A DNA stretch of 47,485 nt from CAVOJV01 sp963696325 (GCA_963696325.1 CAVOJV010000017.1:1-47485), one strand, 5' to 3'; shown: positions 8,573 through 18,161, counted from the first letter of the stretch. Translations and numbers: made by a program. Notes: generated by a model from the sequence alone, not told the origin.

Positions 8573-9115
8573 TTATTTCAAGCGCTCTTTGATCTTGTCA
8601 ATACCGGCTTGAGCGCAGATCTCATCCTTATCACCACCAGGGGCGCCGCCGACGCCGATGCCACCGACGACTTCCTCGTCGGCCTTAATCGGTAAGCCAC
8701 CTGCCAGAATGAGCATCTTATCGTTGACGTGCCGTAACCCTTCAGCGGCCGGATTACTGGCAAGCATGTTGGTAGCTGCTTGAGTTGAAAGGCGCAGACT
8801 GGCGGAGGTATATGCCTTATGAGTGCTGCTATCTAGGGTATGCGGCGCCGCGCCATCACCTCGCAGCAATATTCGCACGAGCCCAGAGCGGTCTACCACG
8901 GCTACGCTTACCCGATAGCGTTGCTGCTCGCAGGCGGACAAGGCTGCTTGTGCCGCTTCGGTGGCTAGTGCTAAAGGTAGCGTCTTTTCCATGGGTAATC
9001 CCTGGGCTATGGCCGAACCCGCGGCCAGTCCAAGGCAGGGTAAAGCGGCTACCAAGACCATTGGGAGATACTGATTATTATTGTGTAAAATTTTGATAAT
9101 ATTTGTAATTTTCAC
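8573..9115 (-). CDS. Secreted heme-binding GlcG/HbpS-family protein
   Basis: 180 residues. An N-terminal hydrophobic signal (about residues 15-38, ending SAIAQG) directs export. The rest matches the GlcG/HbpS fold: LALATEAAQAALSACEQQ, then VSVAVVDRSGLVRILLRGDGA, HKAYTSASLR and a glycine-rich end, EEVVGGIGVGGAPGGDKDE. HbpS of Streptomyces binds or degrades heme and senses redox stress; many family members are simply annotated heme-binding. The gene is alone, between the hairpins at 8513-8550 and a pentapeptide-repeat gene. The ligand here is not shown by the sequence. Confidence 0.85.
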   Translation of the reverse strand: MKITNIIKILHNNNQYLPMVLVAALPCLGLAAGSAIAQGLPMEKTLPLALATEAAQAALSACEQQRYRVSVAVVDRSGLVRILLRGDGAAPHTLDSSTHKAYTSASLRLSTQAATNMLASNPAAEGLRHVNDKMLILAGGLPIKADEEVVGGIGVGGAPGGDKDEICAQAGIDKIKERLK

Positions 9116-9267
9116 GTTTATTCACCTTTGGTGATAATGGAGATTCAAGGTACTGAGGAGCATTAGGCTGCAGCCGCTCACGCACCTAACCACAATAGTA
9201 GCTTGTAACTGACCTTTAAGGATGCGCTTTAGGGCAGATCAGGCACCGCCTGTTAGTCATGGCGGAT

Positions 9268-10044
9268 TCACAAGCACTCCCCCACGGAACCCGGCCGGCA
9301 GCGTCGGCGGTCGATCCAGATGGCACTGCCCAGGCGGGCATTGGTGAAATTGGTGTTGTCGATGCGGGCGCCATGCAGATCAGCGCCGGACAAATCGGCG
9401 CCGGACAAATCGGCGCCCAGTAAATTGCTGTTGTCCAGCTTGGCTCCGTTGAGATCGGCGCTCTTGAGATCGGCGCCCTCCAGCACGGCCCGGCTCAGCA
9501 CCGCGTCGCGCAGCGTGGCATTGGGGAGCAGAGCGGCAGTCAGGTTGGCCTGTTGCAGGTTGGTTTGGTTCAGATTTGCCCCCGTAAGATTGGCGGCATC
9601 GAGATCCACCTGATACAGTTGCGCCTGGCTCAGATCGGCTTGTTCCAGCACCGCACGACGGAGCACCGCCCGTTCCATGCGCGCCCCGGCCATGGACGCT
9701 TTAGTAAACGTAGCCCCATCCAGTTTTGCACTCACCAAGCGGGCACCGGTCAGCACGGCCGCGGAAAAATCCGTGCCTCGCAAATCGGCTCGCCCCAGAT
9801 CGGCGCCGCTCAACCGCGCGCTGCGCAGATTTGCCCCGGCCAGGTTGGCGCCTTCCAGTACCGCCTCGCGCAGATCGGCACCGCCAAGATCGATGCCCTG
9901 TTTCTCGCAGCGCAGCCAGTTTACCCGCCGGGCGGGCGGGTCTTCGCAGGCGGCCCAGGCGGTGGCGGGCGGCGCCAAACCGAGCGCGGGGAGCAGGCAA
10001 AATAGCAGGCGGCAGGGCGTGGCGAGCATCGAGTAGGGCCTCAC
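9268..10044 (-). CDS. Exported pentapeptide-repeat protein
   Basis: 258 residues. A signal peptide (PCRLLFCLLPALGLAPPATAWA, about residues 10-31) is followed by CEDPPARRVNWLRC. The remainder is a long run of A(D/N)Lxx pentapeptides, e.g. GADLREAVLEGANLAGANL and LSGADLSGADLHGAR, which form a right-handed square beta-helix of roughly 37 coils' worth of five-residue units. A C-terminal RRRCRPGSVGEC pair of cysteines probably caps the helix through a disulfide. Export and the paired terminal cysteines suggest a periplasmic scaffold rather than a gyrase-mimic such as Qnr or MfpA. It ends upstream of nothing cotranscribed, but starts only nine bases after lon stops, so the two may be on one transcript. 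Confidence 0.85.
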   Translation of the reverse strand: MRPYSMLATPCRLLFCLLPALGLAPPATAWAACEDPPARRVNWLRCEKQGIDLGGADLREAVLEGANLAGANLRSARLSGADLGRADLRGTDFSAAVLTGARLVSAKLDGATFTKASMAGARMERAVLRRAVLEQADLSQAQLYQVDLDAANLTGANLNQTNLQQANLTAALLPNATLRDAVLSRAVLEGADLKSADLNGAKLDNSNLLGADLSGADLSGADLHGARIDNTNFTNARLGSAIWIDRRRCRPGSVGECL

Positions 10045-10052
10045 CGGGGGCG

Positions 10053-12449
10053 TCAGTTGGGCAGGACCAGCTTTGCCACGTCCCGGAAATGGCTGACGAA
10101 ATGCGCGGTTAACCCCTTGCTGATGTGCTCTGGCAGCTCCTCGTAGTCGCCGCGATTGGCCTCGGGCAGTATCAGTTCCGTGATCCTGTTGCGGCGCGCG
10201 GCAATCACCTTCTCGCGGATACCGCCCACCGCTAAGACCTGCCCGGTCAGGGTGAGTTCGCCGGTCATGGCCAGGGGGCGGGCGATCTTCCCGCCTCGCG
10301 CCAGGGACAGCAGAGCGGTAGCCATGGTGATACCGGCACTGGGACCGTCCTTGGGCGTGGCGCCTTCGGGCACATGCAGATGGACGAAGGCCTCGTCGAA
10401 AAATTTCGGGTCAGCCTTATAGTCCTGCAGATGGGAACTGACATAACTGTAGGCGATGGCCGCCGATTCCTGCATCACCTCGCCGAGTCGTCCGGTGAGT
10501 TTGAAGCCCCGGTTCCTGGTATGTACCAGGGTAGCCTCCACGTTCAAGGTTGCACCCCCTAGGGCAGTCCAGGCCAGGCCCGTGACCACGCCCACTCCGG
10601 TCAGCGGTACCTCCCGCTGGAATACGGGCCTGCCGAGGTATTCGGGTAATTCCTTAACCCCAATCTGGATAGTACCCTCATGCCCCTGTAGGATCTTCAC
10701 CGCCGTCTTGCGGACGATGCGTCCCAACTGCTTTTCCAGATTGCGCACGCCAGCTTCCCGCGCATAACCCTCGATGATCTGGCGCAGGGCAGCGTTCGAC
10801 AGCTTGATCCGCTGGGCGGAGATGCCTGAGCGTTCCAGCAGTCTTGGCCAAAGATGGTGCTTGGCGATGGCCATCTTTTCGGAGGCGATGTAACCGGCCA
10901 GGCGAATGACCTCCATACGATCCAGCAAGGGCGCGGGAATGGTGTCCAACTGATTGGCGGTACAGATGAACAGTACCTTGGACAGATCAAAGCGCACATC
11001 CAGGTAATGATCCAGAAAATCGCTGTTCTGCTCGGGGTCCAGCACTTCCAACAGAGCCGATGCCGGGTCACCATGGTAGGACGCGCCGATCTTGTCGATT
11101 TCATCCAGCATGATGATCGGGTTGGCTACCTGGGTTTCGCGGATGGCTTGGATGAACTTGCCGGGCAGTGCACCGATGTAGGTACGCCGGTGACCCTTGA
11201 TCTCGGCTTCGTCGCGAATGCCGCCCACGCTCAGACGATAGAATTTCCGTCCGAGGGCAGCGGCGATGGAGCGGCCGATAGACGTCTTGCCAACACCCGG
11301 CGGTCCCGCCAGCAGCAGAATCGAGCCGGTCACTTCGCCTTTCAGGGCGCCCACAGCCAGAAATTCAAGGATGCGGTCCTTGACATCATCCAGGCTGTCG
11401 TGATCGCGGTCCAATACTTTGCGGGCATGCACCAGGTCTAGGTTGTCCGTGGAATGGACACCCCAGGGCAAGTCGGTAACCACATCCAGATAATTGCGGG
11501 TGACGGCATACTCAGGTGAGCCGGTTTCCAGGATAGCGAGCTTATCCAGTTCCTCGTCGATACGCTTGCGGGCCTGTGCCGGTAGTTGGCGGTTTTCCAG
11601 GCGGCCTCGAAAGCGTTCCACATCGGCGGTGCGATCGTCCTTGGACAGCCCCAGTTCCTTTTGGATGATCTTGAGCTGTTCGCGCAGGAAGAACTGGCGC
11701 TGTTGCTCGCTCATTCGTTCCTCGACCTTTTGCCGGATTTTGGACTGAAGCTTGGCGACTTCCAGCTCCTTTTTGATGAGCACGATCACCTTCTTCATCC
11801 GCTCCAGGATCGGCGCGGTGGCGAGAACGTCCTGCAAATCTTCCTTGCTGGCGGTGGTCAGGTTGGCGGCAAAATCGGCGAGCGGCGACGGATCATTAGT
11901 GTTGAACCGGCTCAGGAAAAATTTCAGTTCCTCGGAATACAGGGGATTCAGAGGCATCAATTCCTTGAGGGTATTGATTACCGCCATGGAATAGGCTCGC
12001 AATTCCTCGGTATTGACAAAGTCGCTGTCATCTAGGTACTCCACGCAGGCCACGTAGGGGGGAACCATTGACAACCATTGCGTGATGCGGAAGCGTTTCA
12101 TGCCTTGGGCTACGAACTGCAGTCTGCCGTCGTTGCGGGCCAACTGGTGCATGCGCGCCACGGCGCCCACCTCGAAAAAATCCTCGGTGGCGATGTGTTC
12201 GGAGTCGTCAGGTTTGACCAGGATCAGGCCAATTACCCGCTGTTCGCTGCCAGCTGCCGCCTCGACTGTAGGCAGCCAGGGGTCTTCGTTGAGTACCAGG
12301 GGCATAACCTGGGCGGGAAAGAAAGGCCGTTCCGACAGTGGCAGCAAGTGTAGGGTCGTGGGCAAAATGTCCGCAGCGACCGCTATGCGCTTGGATGGCT
12401 GCGCTTCGCCGTTGACGATTTCGACGTCGATGGTTGCGTTTTCAGTCAT
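10053..12449 (-). CDS. lon: ATP-dependent protease Lon
   Basis: Cytoplasmic AAA+ serine protease degrading misfolded and regulatory proteins. The frame is open to 12515, but I start at 12449 (MTENATIDVEIVNGE), giving 798 residues; the upstream stretch lacks family similarity. The N-terminal LON substrate domain begins at about residue 30 (LLPLSERPFFPAQVMPLVL). Walker A GPPGVGKTS, Walker B IIMLDEIDKIG and the arginine-finger region follow. The catalytic serine lies in GPSAG (Ser704) and the catalytic lysine in REKV (Lys747); the 43-residue spacing is exactly that of E. coli Lon. The N-terminal region resembles the second-type Lon found in many gammaproteobacteria, so another lon may exist elsewhere. 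No sigma-32 promoter was evident. Confidence 0.96.
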   Translation of the reverse strand: MTENATIDVEIVNGEAQPSKRIAVAADILPTTLHLLPLSERPFFPAQVMPLVLNEDPWLPTVEAAAGSEQRVIGLILVKPDDSEHIATEDFFEVGAVARMHQLARNDGRLQFVAQGMKRFRITQWLSMVPPYVACVEYLDDSDFVNTEELRAYSMAVINTLKELMPLNPLYSEELKFFLSRFNTNDPSPLADFAANLTTASKEDLQDVLATAPILERMKKVIVLIKKELEVAKLQSKIRQKVEERMSEQQRQFFLREQLKIIQKELGLSKDDRTADVERFRGRLENRQLPAQARKRIDEELDKLAILETGSPEYAVTRNYLDVVTDLPWGVHSTDNLDLVHARKVLDRDHDSLDDVKDRILEFLAVGALKGEVTGSILLLAGPPGVGKTSIGRSIAAALGRKFYRLSVGGIRDEAEIKGHRRTYIGALPGKFIQAIRETQVANPIIMLDEIDKIGASYHGDPASALLEVLDPEQNSDFLDHYLDVRFDLSKVLFICTANQLDTIPAPLLDRMEVIRLAGYIASEKMAIAKHHLWPRLLERSGISAQRIKLSNAALRQIIEGYAREAGVRNLEKQLGRIVRKTAVKILQGHEGTIQIGVKELPEYLGRPVFQREVPLTGVGVVTGLAWTALGGATLNVEATLVHTRNRGFKLTGRLGEVMQESAAIAYSYVSSHLQDYKADPKFFDEAFVHLHVPEGATPKDGPSAGITMATALLSLARGGKIARPLAMTGELTLTGQVLAVGGIREKVIAARRNRITELILPEANRGDYEELPEHISKGLTAHFVSHFRDVAKLVLPN

Positions 12450-12530
12450 GATGTTGTGGTGCCGGTTATAGTAAGGTAATACTGCTAAAATGCGGCCGGC
12501 AGAGGTGTTTATCAAGGCTAGACGACGTCT

Positions 12531-13199
12531 TCAGGCCAGTAGCACCGCCACAATGCCGGTGATGAAGATGCCGTCGAAAGTTCCCGCGCCGCCGATGGCG
12601 GCCACCGGGACCCCCATCCGCTGAATGTCTTTGAGCCGCAGCAAATCCGCCCCAATCAATACCCCCAGGGTACCGCATATATAGGCCAGCGGGGCGCTTT
12701 GCCCGGGATTGATGAGCATTGCCACCAGCGCCGCGGAAAGCGGAGCGATGAAGATGGGCATAGCTACGCCAAGACCGGCCATCGGGCGGCTGAAGGCAAA
12801 GCTGATGGCGCTTACCAGCGCCGTGGCCACGCTCGCATCGGTCAAAGGCAAAGTATTGTGGCTCAACAGATAGGCGGAAAAGCAGACTGGGATCAGACAA
12901 CCTCCCACATTGATAGCAATGCTGGTGCGGCCGGTAAAGGGGCGTTGAGGCATGCGCAACAGGCGGCGCCACGGGGGCGGCAGGGTTCCCATGGGAGGCA
13001 ACTCCGCGCGCACGCTGAACAGCGGCAGGTTGATCATGCTGCCCAGCAGGGAACTCAGCAGCAGGAGAAAAGCGGATTCCGGTGACAGGCCCAGACGTTC
13101 GAAGGCGATACGGAATAGTTGCAGTTGCACCATGAACAGCAGGCTGGCCAGGACGGCTGCGAGCAGGGCCAGTTGCAGGGGAGATAGTGGGGAGCGCAT
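12531..13199 (-). CDS. DUF1614 multi-pass membrane protein
   Basis: About 222 residues starting MRSPLSPLQLALLAAVLAS; a GTG nine bases earlier is an alternative start. Roughly six hydrophobic segments alternate with short loops. The sequence carries the DUF1614 hallmarks: GSMINLPLF, INVGGCLIPVCFSAYLL, then GVPVAAIGGAGTFDGIF followed by a last membrane helix. The family is uncharacterised and found in many bacteria and archaea; conserved asparagine and glycine in membrane segments suggest a carrier or enzyme, but nothing is established. It lies upstream of lon on the same strand with an 81-base gap. Confidence 0.82.
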   Translation of the reverse strand: MRSPLSPLQLALLAAVLASLLFMVQLQLFRIAFERLGLSPESAFLLLLSSLLGSMINLPLFSVRAELPPMGTLPPPWRRLLRMPQRPFTGRTSIAINVGGCLIPVCFSAYLLSHNTLPLTDASVATALVSAISFAFSRPMAGLGVAMPIFIAPLSAALVAMLINPGQSAPLAYICGTLGVLIGADLLRLKDIQRMGVPVAAIGGAGTFDGIFITGIVAVLLA

Positions 13200-13368
13200 G
13201 CCGATCACCCGGCGAGAGCGACTGATGCTGTCAAGGTAATCTTCTCCTGTTAGAAGTTTCTGAGATTCCTCTACAATTAAACGATACTGAGTCCGGCCAG
13301 CGGGCGAGGATTACTGGCTCGCAACCTAAGGGTATCCGGGTGCTATTAAATAAAAATATTAAAAATCA

Positions 13369-15444
13369 ATGGCCAGGCTGAACGCAGGGGTAACAGTAAG
13401 CCAAACTGTCTACGGGCTGATCTTTTTGTTATGGCTGTTTAGCCAATCTCCAGCCGCCTTTGCCGAGGGGGTCGCTGCTTCGGAACCCGCTCGGCAGCGG
13501 CTCATGCTGCAGGATTTTAATCAGGGGCTCGGAAACGACCTGGTCCGCGGTGGCACAGCCTGGAAAACCAATCCTGGCGATTCGAAAAGCGCTGTCCAGT
13601 TCAGGCTGCAATCATCCCACACACGGGGAGAGAGTGGAAATGCTCTCTACCTCAGCTATACGCTCAATCCCACCAAGGCGGCGACCAACGGCTTCCGGCT
13701 GTATCTCAAAGGATTGGATGCTTCGGCTTACGATCATCTGGAATTCTGGGTCAAGGGCGATCGCCGCAAAGGCTTTGCGGATGCATTCAAAGTGGAGTTC
13801 AAGCGGCCTTATCCCGATGGTTCGGGCGTCATGGAAAAGGGCAGCTACGTGGTTACCGGTATTACGGATGACTGGCAGCGCATCCGCGTGCCCCTGAATT
13901 TCATGAATGGCATCAAGGACTGGACCAATCTTAAGGAGTTCAACATCATCTTCCAGTCCCGCCGAGCGGCGGTGAGAGCGGGCGCCTATTATCTGGATGA
14001 CGTCGCTTTGCTGGCCACCGGCAATCCCGGACCCGGCATACGCGATAAGGTCATTGCCGTCAGAAAAAGAGCCTTGGAAGACCAATTGGGTGGCCAGGAC
14101 GCCGCCAGGCCTTACCTCCAGGCCAGGCTCACTGACTGGCCCACGCGGGCCGCCGTGGATCGCCGCGAGTTGCCACAGAGTGATGTCGAGTTCCTGGCAC
14201 GGCTCGCTTGGGATACCTGGCGCGGCATTGATGCGCTTAGCGACCGGGAGCATGGCCTGCCGCTGGATACTGTTCGGCTCGCCAAGGACTCCATCGCCGC
14301 CGAACACTCTCGCATCGGCGATTACACCAACGTCACCAATATCGGCCTGTACCTGGTCGCCATCGTGGGGGCGCATGAACTGCAGTTCATCACCCGACAG
14401 GAGGCTTTGGACAGGTTAGGCAGGACACTCTCGACACTGGAAAAACTGGAGACGTACCAGGGGTTTTTTTACAACTACTACGATACGACCTCGTTGGAGC
14501 GAACCAGCAACTTCATTTCCTTTGTGGATTCGGCTTGGCTGACCGCCGGGCTGATGGTCGTCCGGACGACCTTTGCGGAACTCAACGAACGCGCTACCAA
14601 GGTGATCGCGCAGGGCGATTATGGGTTCTTTTACGATAACGTGGAGCAACTCATGTCCCATGGCTACTATGTCAACCTAGCCTATCCGTCGGAATACACC
14701 TATGGCTGTCTGTACACGGAGTCCAGACTGGGGAGTCTGATCGCCATCGGCAAGGGCGAGGTTCCGGAGGAACACTGGTTCAAAATGGTGCGCACGTTTC
14801 CCGCCGGTTACACCTGGCAGTCGCTGATGCCTAGGGCGCGTAAGGCCAGGATGATCCAAGGCCATGCAGTGAACGGTGGCTATTACCGATGGAAACGATT
14901 TAACTATGTTCCCTCCTGGGGCGGCAGCCTGTTCGAGGCGCTGATGCCTGTCCTGGTGTTGGACGAGCAACGTTATGCCCCCCATAATCTCGGCCTTAAC
15001 GATGCTGTCCATGCCGCCGTACACCAGCGTTATGCGCTGAAGGAATTGGGCTATCCAGTCTGGGGCATGTCGCCAAGCTCCACTCCAGCCGGCGACGGCT
15101 ATGCGGAGTATGGCGTGAAAATCCTTGGCGCGCGGGGTTACAAGGCAGGCGCGGTGACCCCGCATGCGGCGGCACTGGCGTTGGCGGTTACCCCTCAGGC
15201 AGCGGTGACCAATCTGCGTAAACTGGTCGAGCTTTACGATATGTATGGAGAGTATGGACTGTACGACGCCGTCGATCCGCGCTCCGGGGAGGTCGCTCAC
15301 AAGTATCTCGCACTGGATCAGAGCATGCTGTTCATCGCGCTGGTCAATTATCTGGGTGATCATATCGTGCAAAAGCGCTTCGCTTCCGATCCCATCATGA
15401 GCAAGGCGCTGCCCCTGCTCCACGCCGAGCATTTTTTCGAGTGA
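13369..15444 (+). CDS. Secreted glucoamylase-like glycoside hydrolase
   Basis: 691 residues with a signal peptide (TVYGLIFLLWLFSQSPAAFA). Residues about 40-215 form a beta-rich carbohydrate-binding-like domain (LMLQDFNQG at its start, YYLDDVALL at its end, like CBM11-type modules). Residues about 265-690 match the putative glucoamylase domain (PF10091), an (alpha/alpha)6 barrel: FLARLAWDTWRGIDAL, SRIGDYTNVTNIGLYL, GFFYNYYDTTSL, FVDSAWLTAGLM and VPSWGGSLFEALMP. Some relatives are endo-beta-1,2-glucanases (GH144), so the substrate could be osmoregulated periplasmic or cyclic beta-1,2 glucan; this is inference. No good ribosome site precedes the ATG. An ABC ATPase starts three bases after its stop, suggesting one operon. 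Confidence 0.82.
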   Translation: MARLNAGVTVSQTVYGLIFLLWLFSQSPAAFAEGVAASEPARQRLMLQDFNQGLGNDLVRGGTAWKTNPGDSKSAVQFRLQSSHTRGESGNALYLSYTLNPTKAATNGFRLYLKGLDASAYDHLEFWVKGDRRKGFADAFKVEFKRPYPDGSGVMEKGSYVVTGITDDWQRIRVPLNFMNGIKDWTNLKEFNIIFQSRRAAVRAGAYYLDDVALLATGNPGPGIRDKVIAVRKRALEDQLGGQDAARPYLQARLTDWPTRAAVDRRELPQSDVEFLARLAWDTWRGIDALSDREHGLPLDTVRLAKDSIAAEHSRIGDYTNVTNIGLYLVAIVGAHELQFITRQEALDRLGRTLSTLEKLETYQGFFYNYYDTTSLERTSNFISFVDSAWLTAGLMVVRTTFAELNERATKVIAQGDYGFFYDNVEQLMSHGYYVNLAYPSEYTYGCLYTESRLGSLIAIGKGEVPEEHWFKMVRTFPAGYTWQSLMPRARKARMIQGHAVNGGYYRWKRFNYVPSWGGSLFEALMPVLVLDEQRYAPHNLGLNDAVHAAVHQRYALKELGYPVWGMSPSSTPAGDGYAEYGVKILGARGYKAGAVTPHAAALALAVTPQAAVTNLRKLVELYDMYGEYGLYDAVDPRSGEVAHKYLALDQSMLFIALVNYLGDHIVQKRFASDPIMSKALPLLHAEHFFE

Positions 15445-15447
15445 GGC

Positions 15448-16587
15448 ATGCGGCCAATGGCCAGCGTTGAGTTTTGCCACGTTGAAAAAGTCTTCGCGGA
15501 TGGAACCTGCGCCGTCCACGATTACACCCTCGCCATCGCGGATGGTGAACTGGTGGCCCTCGTGGGGCCTTCAGGTTGCGGCAAGTCCACCCTGCTGAGG
15601 TTGTTGGCGGGTTTGGAGGAAACAACGAGCGGGACACTGCATATCGGCGACAGGATCGTCAATAAACTGCTGCCGCAGCAGCGCAATGTCGCTATGGTGT
15701 TCCAGGACTACGCCCTTTATCCACACCTGTCGGTGCGGCGTAACCTGGAGTTTCCGCTACGGATGCGCAAACTTCCCCGTGAGGAGATTGATCGGCGGGT
15801 CGCCTGGGCCGCCGAGCTGTTGAGCATGAACGAGCTGCTGGACCGCCGGCCACGGCAATTGTCCGGCGGCCAGCGCCAGCGCGTGGCCATGGGGCGGGCG
15901 CTGGTGCGGCAACCGGCGGTGTTTCTGATGGACGAGCCTTTGTCCAATCTGGACGCCAAGTTGCGGGTGCAGATTCGCGCGGAGATCGGCGAACTGCAAG
16001 AGCAGACCGGCACCACCATGATCTATGTTACCCATGACCAGGCGGAAGCCATGACGCTGGGCGACCGAGTGGCGGTCATGCAGCATGGTTGCCTGCAACA
16101 GGTCGCCAAGCCCCAGGAGCTTTACGAACGACCGGCGAATACGTTCGTGGCGGGATTTATCGGTAATCCGCCCATGAACCTGTTCCCGACAGCTCTTTGC
16201 AGCGGCGGTGACGGGCGTATCTGGATGAAGGTGGGCGAGCAATCGCTCTTGATTTGTCCCGCCCAGTTGACGAAAGCGCACCTGCGTTCTTGCCTGGACA
16301 AACCGCTGACCGGCGGTATCCGGCCCGAAGGATTTCGCATCGCGCCGACCGATAGTCCCGAGGCTCTCAAGGCAACTGTCAGCACCGTGGAATATCTCGG
16401 TCATGAGACCTTGCTGTATCTGCGCGCCGGGCAATCGTCGTCCGCAAACGACAACGGCGTCCTCATAGCCCGCCTCCCGGGAACCCATCTATTTCGCAAA
16501 GGCGATAGCGTTCCCTTGCTCATCGATGGTTCACAGGTACATTTGTTCAGCCAGGAGGGTCAGTCGCTGGCGGCGACCGCCGCGTGA
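15448..16587 (+). CDS. Sugar-type ABC transporter ATPase (MalK/UgpC-like)
   Basis: 379 residues. Walker A GPSGCGKST, Q-loop VFQDYALYPHLSV, signature LSGGQRQRVAMGRAL, Walker B FLMDEPLSNLDAK and switch histidine VTHDQAEAMTLGD are all intact. A C-terminal TOBE-like region follows (about 240-370), as in ATPases serving MalFGK- and UgpABCE-type importers. The ATG at 15448 is used; MASVEF nine bases later is an alternative. No permease or binding protein is next to it, so it must energise a transporter encoded elsewhere, as MsmK does in streptococci. Its 3' end overlaps the oppositely oriented MTH1187 gene by 28 bases. Confidence 0.92.
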   Translation: MRPMASVEFCHVEKVFADGTCAVHDYTLAIADGELVALVGPSGCGKSTLLRLLAGLEETTSGTLHIGDRIVNKLLPQQRNVAMVFQDYALYPHLSVRRNLEFPLRMRKLPREEIDRRVAWAAELLSMNELLDRRPRQLSGGQRQRVAMGRALVRQPAVFLMDEPLSNLDAKLRVQIRAEIGELQEQTGTTMIYVTHDQAEAMTLGDRVAVMQHGCLQQVAKPQELYERPANTFVAGFIGNPPMNLFPTALCSGGDGRIWMKVGEQSLLICPAQLTKAHLRSCLDKPLTGGIRPEGFRIAPTDSPEALKATVSTVEYLGHETLLYLRAGQSSSANDNGVLIARLPGTHLFRKGDSVPLLIDGSQVHLFSQEGQSLAATAA

Positions 16588-16886
16588 AGGCCCAGCTTCT
16601 TTTGCACGCTGGCCACCTTATCTTCCAGGGTTTGCAGGCGGTCGGTGCGGGTGCCTACATGGATCGTGGTGGTGATTCGCGGCGCGCCCATGGCGTGCAC
16701 GGCTAAGTGGCAACGTTTGATCGCCGCGAAAACCTCGTCCCAGTCTCCCTCGATATTGGTACCGTAGGCATGCAGTTGGGTCTTCAAGCCCGCCTCTGCC
16801 AGCAGCCGTTCGCAAACCGCCACGTACTCCGAAACCGAGACGCCGACGCCCAGCGGCACCACGCACAAATCTGCGATGACTTTCAA
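16560..16886 (-). CDS. MTH1187-family thiamine-binding protein
   Basis: 108 residues of the MTH1187/YkoF-like family (PF01910): MKVIADLCVVPLGVGVSVSEYV, then THAYGT-type segment QLHAYGTNIEGDWDEVFAAI, and RITTTIHVGTRTDR. These ferredoxin-like-fold proteins form tetramers; some bind thiamine. Its ATG overlaps the stop of the upstream hydrolase (ATGA at 16883-16886), so the two are translationally coupled. Its 3' end runs 28 bases into the convergent ABC ATPase gene, meaning the two transcripts are antisense to each other there. A role in thiamine or related metabolite handling is inferred from family only. Confidence 0.85.
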   Translation of the reverse strand: MKVIADLCVVPLGVGVSVSEYVAVCERLLAEAGLKTQLHAYGTNIEGDWDEVFAAIKRCHLAVHAMGAPRITTTIHVGTRTDRLQTLEDKVASVQKKLGLHAAVAASD

Positions 16887-17764
16887 GATACGGCACTCCT
16901 CGGTTGTTGAGACCGGAAAAATTGCACAAGGATATGGGCTGTTGATTCCGGCTTTTCCATATGCAGATGATGGCCACCCGGCAGCATTTTGATTTCGAGT
17001 TGTGCCACCCGCTTATAGCGTTCAGCCATGAATTCCCGTTTGACCAGGTAACCCGACTCGCCGCAAATCAACAGGGTTGGCGCCTCGATATGGGCGAGAA
17101 AGGCAAGCACCTGCTCCTCCGTGAGATAGAGGGGGGACGTGAGGGTTAGCTTGGGATCGCTGCGCCAGCTTATTCCGGTTTGAACAGGCTTGGTGCCGCG
17201 GCCCGCTAGGGTTGCGGCGGCCTCCCGGGAGAGCTGGCCCGCTGTGGAGCGGGCCTGGACGGCCTCCTCCAGGCTGGCATAGAGCGGTAAGCCTTTCTCG
17301 GCTAGTTGCGCCAGTTGCGTCATTGATCTTTGCAGAACCGCAGGGCTGTCGGCGGGCTTGCCCGACAGCGGCCCCAAGCCCTCAATGAGGGCAAGCTGGC
17401 CAACGCGCTCTGGGGCAATTGCCGCCGCAAAACTGGCGATGCTCGCTCCCAGGGAATGGCCGAGCAGGGCGAACCTGTCCCACCCTAATGCGGTCGCGGC
17501 GCTCAGTACGTCTGGGACAAAATCGATGAAATGGTAGTGAGCCCCAGGAGGCCGGTGCTGAGAGAATCCATGACCAGGAAGATCGAGGGCAACTAGCCGA
17601 CAGTCAGGTAGTAGGGGCGCCAGTTGATCAAAACTGGCCGCGTTATCCAGCCAGCCATGGAGCGCCAGGACCGGCAGTCCACGCTCAGGACCCCAAACAC
17701 GGGCGGCAAGCCGCAGGTAGGGTGTCCTGATCTGGATTTCTTCAGGCGGTTTCATTGCCATCAT
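16883..17764 (-). CDS. Alpha/beta hydrolase
   Basis: About 293 residues from MMAMKPPEEIQIRTPYLRLA; the frame is open further but the upstream part is not family-like. LALHGWLDNAASFDQLAPLL gives the oxyanion HG motif. The nucleophile elbow is GHSLGAS (Ser104), and GGHHLHMEKPE near the end supplies the catalytic histidine. The cap region between suggests a serine esterase or lipase resembling mammalian SERHL and bacterial homologues. Substrate unknown. The coupled downstream gene is the MTH1187 protein. The 397 bases upstream (17765-18161) contain no gene that I can support. Confidence 0.85.
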   Translation of the reverse strand: MMAMKPPEEIQIRTPYLRLAARVWGPERGLPVLALHGWLDNAASFDQLAPLLPDCRLVALDLPGHGFSQHRPPGAHYHFIDFVPDVLSAATALGWDRFALLGHSLGASIASFAAAIAPERVGQLALIEGLGPLSGKPADSPAVLQRSMTQLAQLAEKGLPLYASLEEAVQARSTAGQLSREAAATLAGRGTKPVQTGISWRSDPKLTLTSPLYLTEEQVLAFLAHIEAPTLLICGESGYLVKREFMAERYKRVAQLEIKMLPGGHHLHMEKPESTAHILVQFFRSQQPRSAVS

Positions 17765-17945
17765 CTTGCCCTGGGACTTTTCGGGAAGGAGTGGTTGTGA
17801 GAAAGTGAACAAGTCTACTGGATTATGCGCTGAAACCAGTCTGTAGCCGTTCCATGAGGTCAATATTCTCCACGACACTGGCCAGTAGCAGCTTGGCCGA
17901 GCTTAACTATGAAACATTATCATCGTAGAAAGTTCTTAGTCATGT

Positions 17946-17974
17946 GTCCGCTCAGTTGCCCATCATGGGCGGAC
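17946..17974. repeat. Nested alternative hairpins upstream of menF
   Basis: GCCCAT-C-ATGGGC (17958-17970) is a perfect hairpin. GTCCGC (17946-17951) and GCGGAC (17969-17974) form an outer pair sharing two bases with it. The two stems cannot be complete at the same time. The element sits in the gap between divergent genes; it may be a regulatory stem or chance. Confidence 0.3.
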
Positions 17975-18161
17975 GAGGGAACCGGCGTCGTAAGGCCATG
18001 TTCCGATGGCGATGACGGGTAGCGGCGAGAGTTGTCAAGACAGGGGCCTTCACCCGGTAGTTCTATCAGATGACGCGATTGAATGGCATTGATTTAAGCG
18101 GTCTATCGCCAATCATGGTGCGGTTGGATCCCCAATAATCTATTTTTAGAGTTATAATCTT

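Noticed and set aside
9320..10036. Several plus-strand open frames rich in Ser/Ala/Pro
   Set aside because: They mirror the pentapeptide repeats on the opposite strand and are repeat artefacts.
10030..10100. Possible frameshift at the lon 3' end
   Set aside because: The C-terminal catalytic Ser/Lys spacing and stop are normal, so the end is intact.
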